Source of the DNA: Candidatus Bipolaricaulota bacterium
GTDB taxonomy: Bacteria; Bipolaricaulota; Bipolaricaulia; UBA7950; UBA9294
Assembly (NCBI GenBank): GCA_030612565.1
Contig: JAUWNQ010000030.1
Location: 1 to 6,532 of the forward strand
Length of the DNA: 6,532 bases
Direction of reading: 5' to 3'
A program made the position numbers and the translations under genes. This document shows positions 5,032 to 6,532 of this stretch, piece after piece. Below the pieces are notes generated by a model. That model had not been told where the DNA came from. It did not search any database and worked only from the letters and a program-made list of their open reading frames with translations. Position 1 is the stretch's first letter. Each line of letters begins with the position of its first letter.

Positions 5032-6273
5032 CTACCCTTTCTCACGCGGGAAGTCAATCTTTCTTTGCTCTTCACGAGTGGGGGGAACTCTCTCCGTTGA
5101 ATGGGGAAACCACCCCTTGTTGGCGCGGCGCAGGTGCAGGCACGCTTGTTGGACTCGTTCATCCGCCGTGGTGATCGATACGCGGATGTACCCTTCCCCG
5201 CCTGGACCGAAGAACGAACCCGGGGTAACGGCCACTCCCGTCCTGTTCAGCAATGACAGGGCAAATCGCTCCGAGGTCCATCCGTCCGGCACCTTCGCCC
5301 ACACGTACAGGGTGGCTGGCGGGATGTTGGCATCGATGCCGAACGCATGTAGGGCAGCGACAATGCTCGTCAACCGTCTGTGATAGATTGCGTTGCGGGC
5401 AGCGATCCACTGCTGATCAATACTGAAGGCGCGAACAGCCGCCTCCTGCAGTGGGAGGAAGATCCCCGAGTCGATGTTCGACTTGAGCAGCGCCAACAGC
5501 TTAAGGGAAGCGGCGTTCCCCACGGCCATTCCGACTCGCCATCCAGCCATGTTAAACGTCTTGGACAGGGAGTTGAACTCCACCGCCACTTCTTTTGCTC
5601 CGGAGACCTGCAGGATGCTGGGGGCGGTGTAATCGTCGTAAGTGACGTCGCTGTACGGGGCGTCGTGACAGAGGAGAATCTCATGTACACGGGCAAAACG
5701 CACTGCTCGTGCAAAAAATTCTCGATCTGCCGTGGCTCCGGTGGGGTTATTCGGGTAGTTGAGCCACATCAGGGTCGCCTGTTGAGCAACATCGGCGGGA
5801 ATGGCATCGAGATCGGGGAGAAATCCCTGGCCTGCTCGTAACGGAACGCGATACACCTGCGCGCCGGCAAGGAGCGTCCCTATGGTGTACGGGGCGTAAC
5901 CAGGATCGGGTATAAGAGCGACGTCGCCCTCATCGAGGAAGGATAAGGACATATTGATGATCCCTTCCTTCGACCCGAGGAGGGGGACGACTTCACTCTC
6001 TGGATCGAGGGTCACGTCGAACCGCCGCGCGTAGTAGTTGGCGATCGCCTCCCGCAGGGTGGCTATACCGCGGTAGCCAGGGTAGCCGTGGTGATCGAGG
6101 CGCTGCGCCGATCGGCAGAGGGCGTCGATGACCGGTTGCGGCGGGGGAAGGTCGGGATTACCCATGTCCAGTCGGATTACGTCCCTTCCTTCCTGTTGAA
6201 CGCGCCTTACTTCCTGGTTCCAGCGGGCGAACGGATACGGGGGGATGGACGCCAGTCTCGCTGCTGGTTTCAT
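5032..6273 (-). CDS. PLP-dependent class I/II aminotransferase, LL-diaminopimelate aminotransferase-like
   Basis: The 413-residue protein is a fold-type I aminotransferase. Landmarks are the [10 protein letters not shown]-terminal motif (37-45), YPGYRG (64-69), GSKEGI (100-105) near the cofactor, NYPNNPTG (172-179) with Asn176, HDAPYSD (203-209) with Asp204 facing the pyridine nitrogen, the Schiff-base lysine Lys238 in [14 protein letters not shown] (Arg246 to the phosphate), and Arg364 for the substrate carboxylate. The [22 protein letters not shown] and GPGGEGYIR pattern resembles proteins annotated as DapL or DapL-like. The substrate is still open: LL-diaminopimelate, alanine, aspartate or an aromatic 2-oxo acid. 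Overlap with aroQ would also suit an aromatic aminotransferase. About 30 residues after the core (384-413) form a charged, Pro-rich tail not needed for the fold. The ATG overlaps the aroQ stop (ATGA) and has AGAGGA 6 nt upstream, so both start and coupling are well supported. Confidence 0.92.
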   Translation of the reverse strand: MKPAARLASIPPYPFARWNQEVRRVQQEGRDVIRLDMGNPDLPPPQPVIDALCRSAQRLDHHGYPGYRGIATLREAIANYYARRFDVTLDPESEVVPLLGSKEGIINMSLSFLDEGDVALIPDPGYAPYTIGTLLAGAQVYRVPLRAGQGFLPDLDAIPADVAQQATLMWLNYPNNPTGATADREFFARAVRFARVHEILLCHDAPYSDVTYDDYTAPSILQVSGAKEVAVEFNSLSKTFNMAGWRVGMAVGNAASLKLLALLKSNIDSGIFLPLQEAAVRAFSIDQQWIAARNAIYHRRLTSIVAALHAFGIDANIPPATLYVWAKVPDGWTSERFALSLLNRTGVAVTPGSFFGPGGEGYIRVSITTADERVQQACLHLRRANKGWFPHSTERVPPTREEQRKIDFPREKG

Positions 6274-6532
6274 CCTTTGTCCTCTTTGCGCACAGAAAGG
6301 ATCTCCAAAAGCGCGGTCAGTCCCAGCAGGTAGCTTTGCCAGCCAAAACCTGAAATCTGCCCCACGCAGACCGGAGCGATGAGCGAGCGGTGGCGGAACG
6401 CCTCTCTCGCGTAGATGTTCGACAGGTGCACCTCCACCGCAGGCAGGTTCACCCCGGCGAGAGCATCCCGCAGGGCAACGCTAGTGTGGGTGAACGCCCC
6501 GGCATTGATCAGGATCCCGTCGGCCCAGTCGA
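6270..6532 (-). CDS. aroQ: Type II 3-dehydroquinate dehydratase (AroQ), C-terminal part
   Basis: AroQ dehydrates 3-dehydroquinate to 3-dehydroshikimate, the third step of the shikimate pathway, in the cytoplasm as a dodecamer. The first part lies beyond the right edge; 86 residues are visible and in frame to the edge. They carry the family signature: [21 protein letters not shown], with the substrate-binding Asn and His of NAGxxTHTS, then [17 protein letters not shown], with the conserved His of EVHLSN and the two arginines of the flexible segment, and the closing [18 protein letters not shown] helix. The catalytic Arg/Tyr lid near the N-terminus is not visible. The usual SNxHARE has Tyr in place of His (SNIYARE). 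The stop TGA overlaps the aminotransferase ATG by 4 nt, so the two genes are cotranscribed and probably translationally coupled. Confidence 0.95.
   Translation of the reverse strand, partial: DWADGILINAGAFTHTSVALRDALAGVNLPAVEVHLSNIYAREAFRHRSLIAPVCVGQISGFGWQSYLLGLTALLEILSVRKEDKG
6280..6285 (-). promoter_or_regulatory. Ribosome binding site of the aminotransferase gene
   Basis: AGAGGA on the minus strand lies 6 nt upstream of the ATG at 6273, inside the last codons of aroQ. It fixes the start chosen for the aminotransferase and fits reinitiation at the ATGA overlap. Confidence 0.75.

Overview
The window is a compact piece of bacterial chromosome of fairly high GC. All eight genes lie on the minus strand, so transcription runs from position 6532 towards 1. 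The genes are ordinary housekeeping ones: shikimate pathway, a PLP aminotransferase, a family 2 glycosyltransferase, ribose-5-phosphate isomerase B, a Ca2+/cation antiporter, Rho, a LysM/M23 cell-wall peptidase and MurA. Peptidoglycan genes together with Rho mark a bacterium. The protein style would fit a deep-branching anaerobic or thermophilic lineage, but this is only an impression and no phylum can be assigned from the window alone. No prophage, insertion sequence, CRISPR array, tRNA or rRNA is visible.

In transcription order: (1) 6532-6270, the C-terminal half of aroQ (type II 3-dehydroquinate dehydratase), cut by the window edge. Its stop overlaps by 4 nt the start of (2) 6273-5032, a class I/II aminotransferase of the DapL-like group. 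After 62 nt comes (3) 4969-4334, a GT2 glycosyltransferase, followed after 4 nt by (4) 4329-3901, rpiB. A 345-nt gene-free stretch (3900-3556) then holds two copies of a near-perfect palindrome and a third imperfect stem between them. It is followed by a tight four-gene block: (5) 3555-2557 CaCA antiporter, (6) 2544-1294 rho, (7) 1301-339 LysM-LysM-M23 endopeptidase and (8) 335-1 murA, cut by the window edge.

Within each block the genes overlap or are 3-12 nt apart (62 nt at the aminotransferase/GT2 junction), which suggests polycistronic transcription and translational coupling. The block with most functional coherence is rho - M23 peptidase - murA. It joins a global transcription terminator to the first committed step of peptidoglycan synthesis (MurA) and a membrane-anchored peptidoglycan hydrolase. 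aroQ and the aminotransferase are both amino-acid biosynthesis genes.

The only sequence not explained by ordinary genes is the 3639-3846 palindromic region. It is the best candidate for something undescribed: a lineage-specific extragenic palindromic repeat, a small non-autonomous mobile element, or a structured RNA at an operon boundary. There is no evidence in the window for a new multi-gene system.
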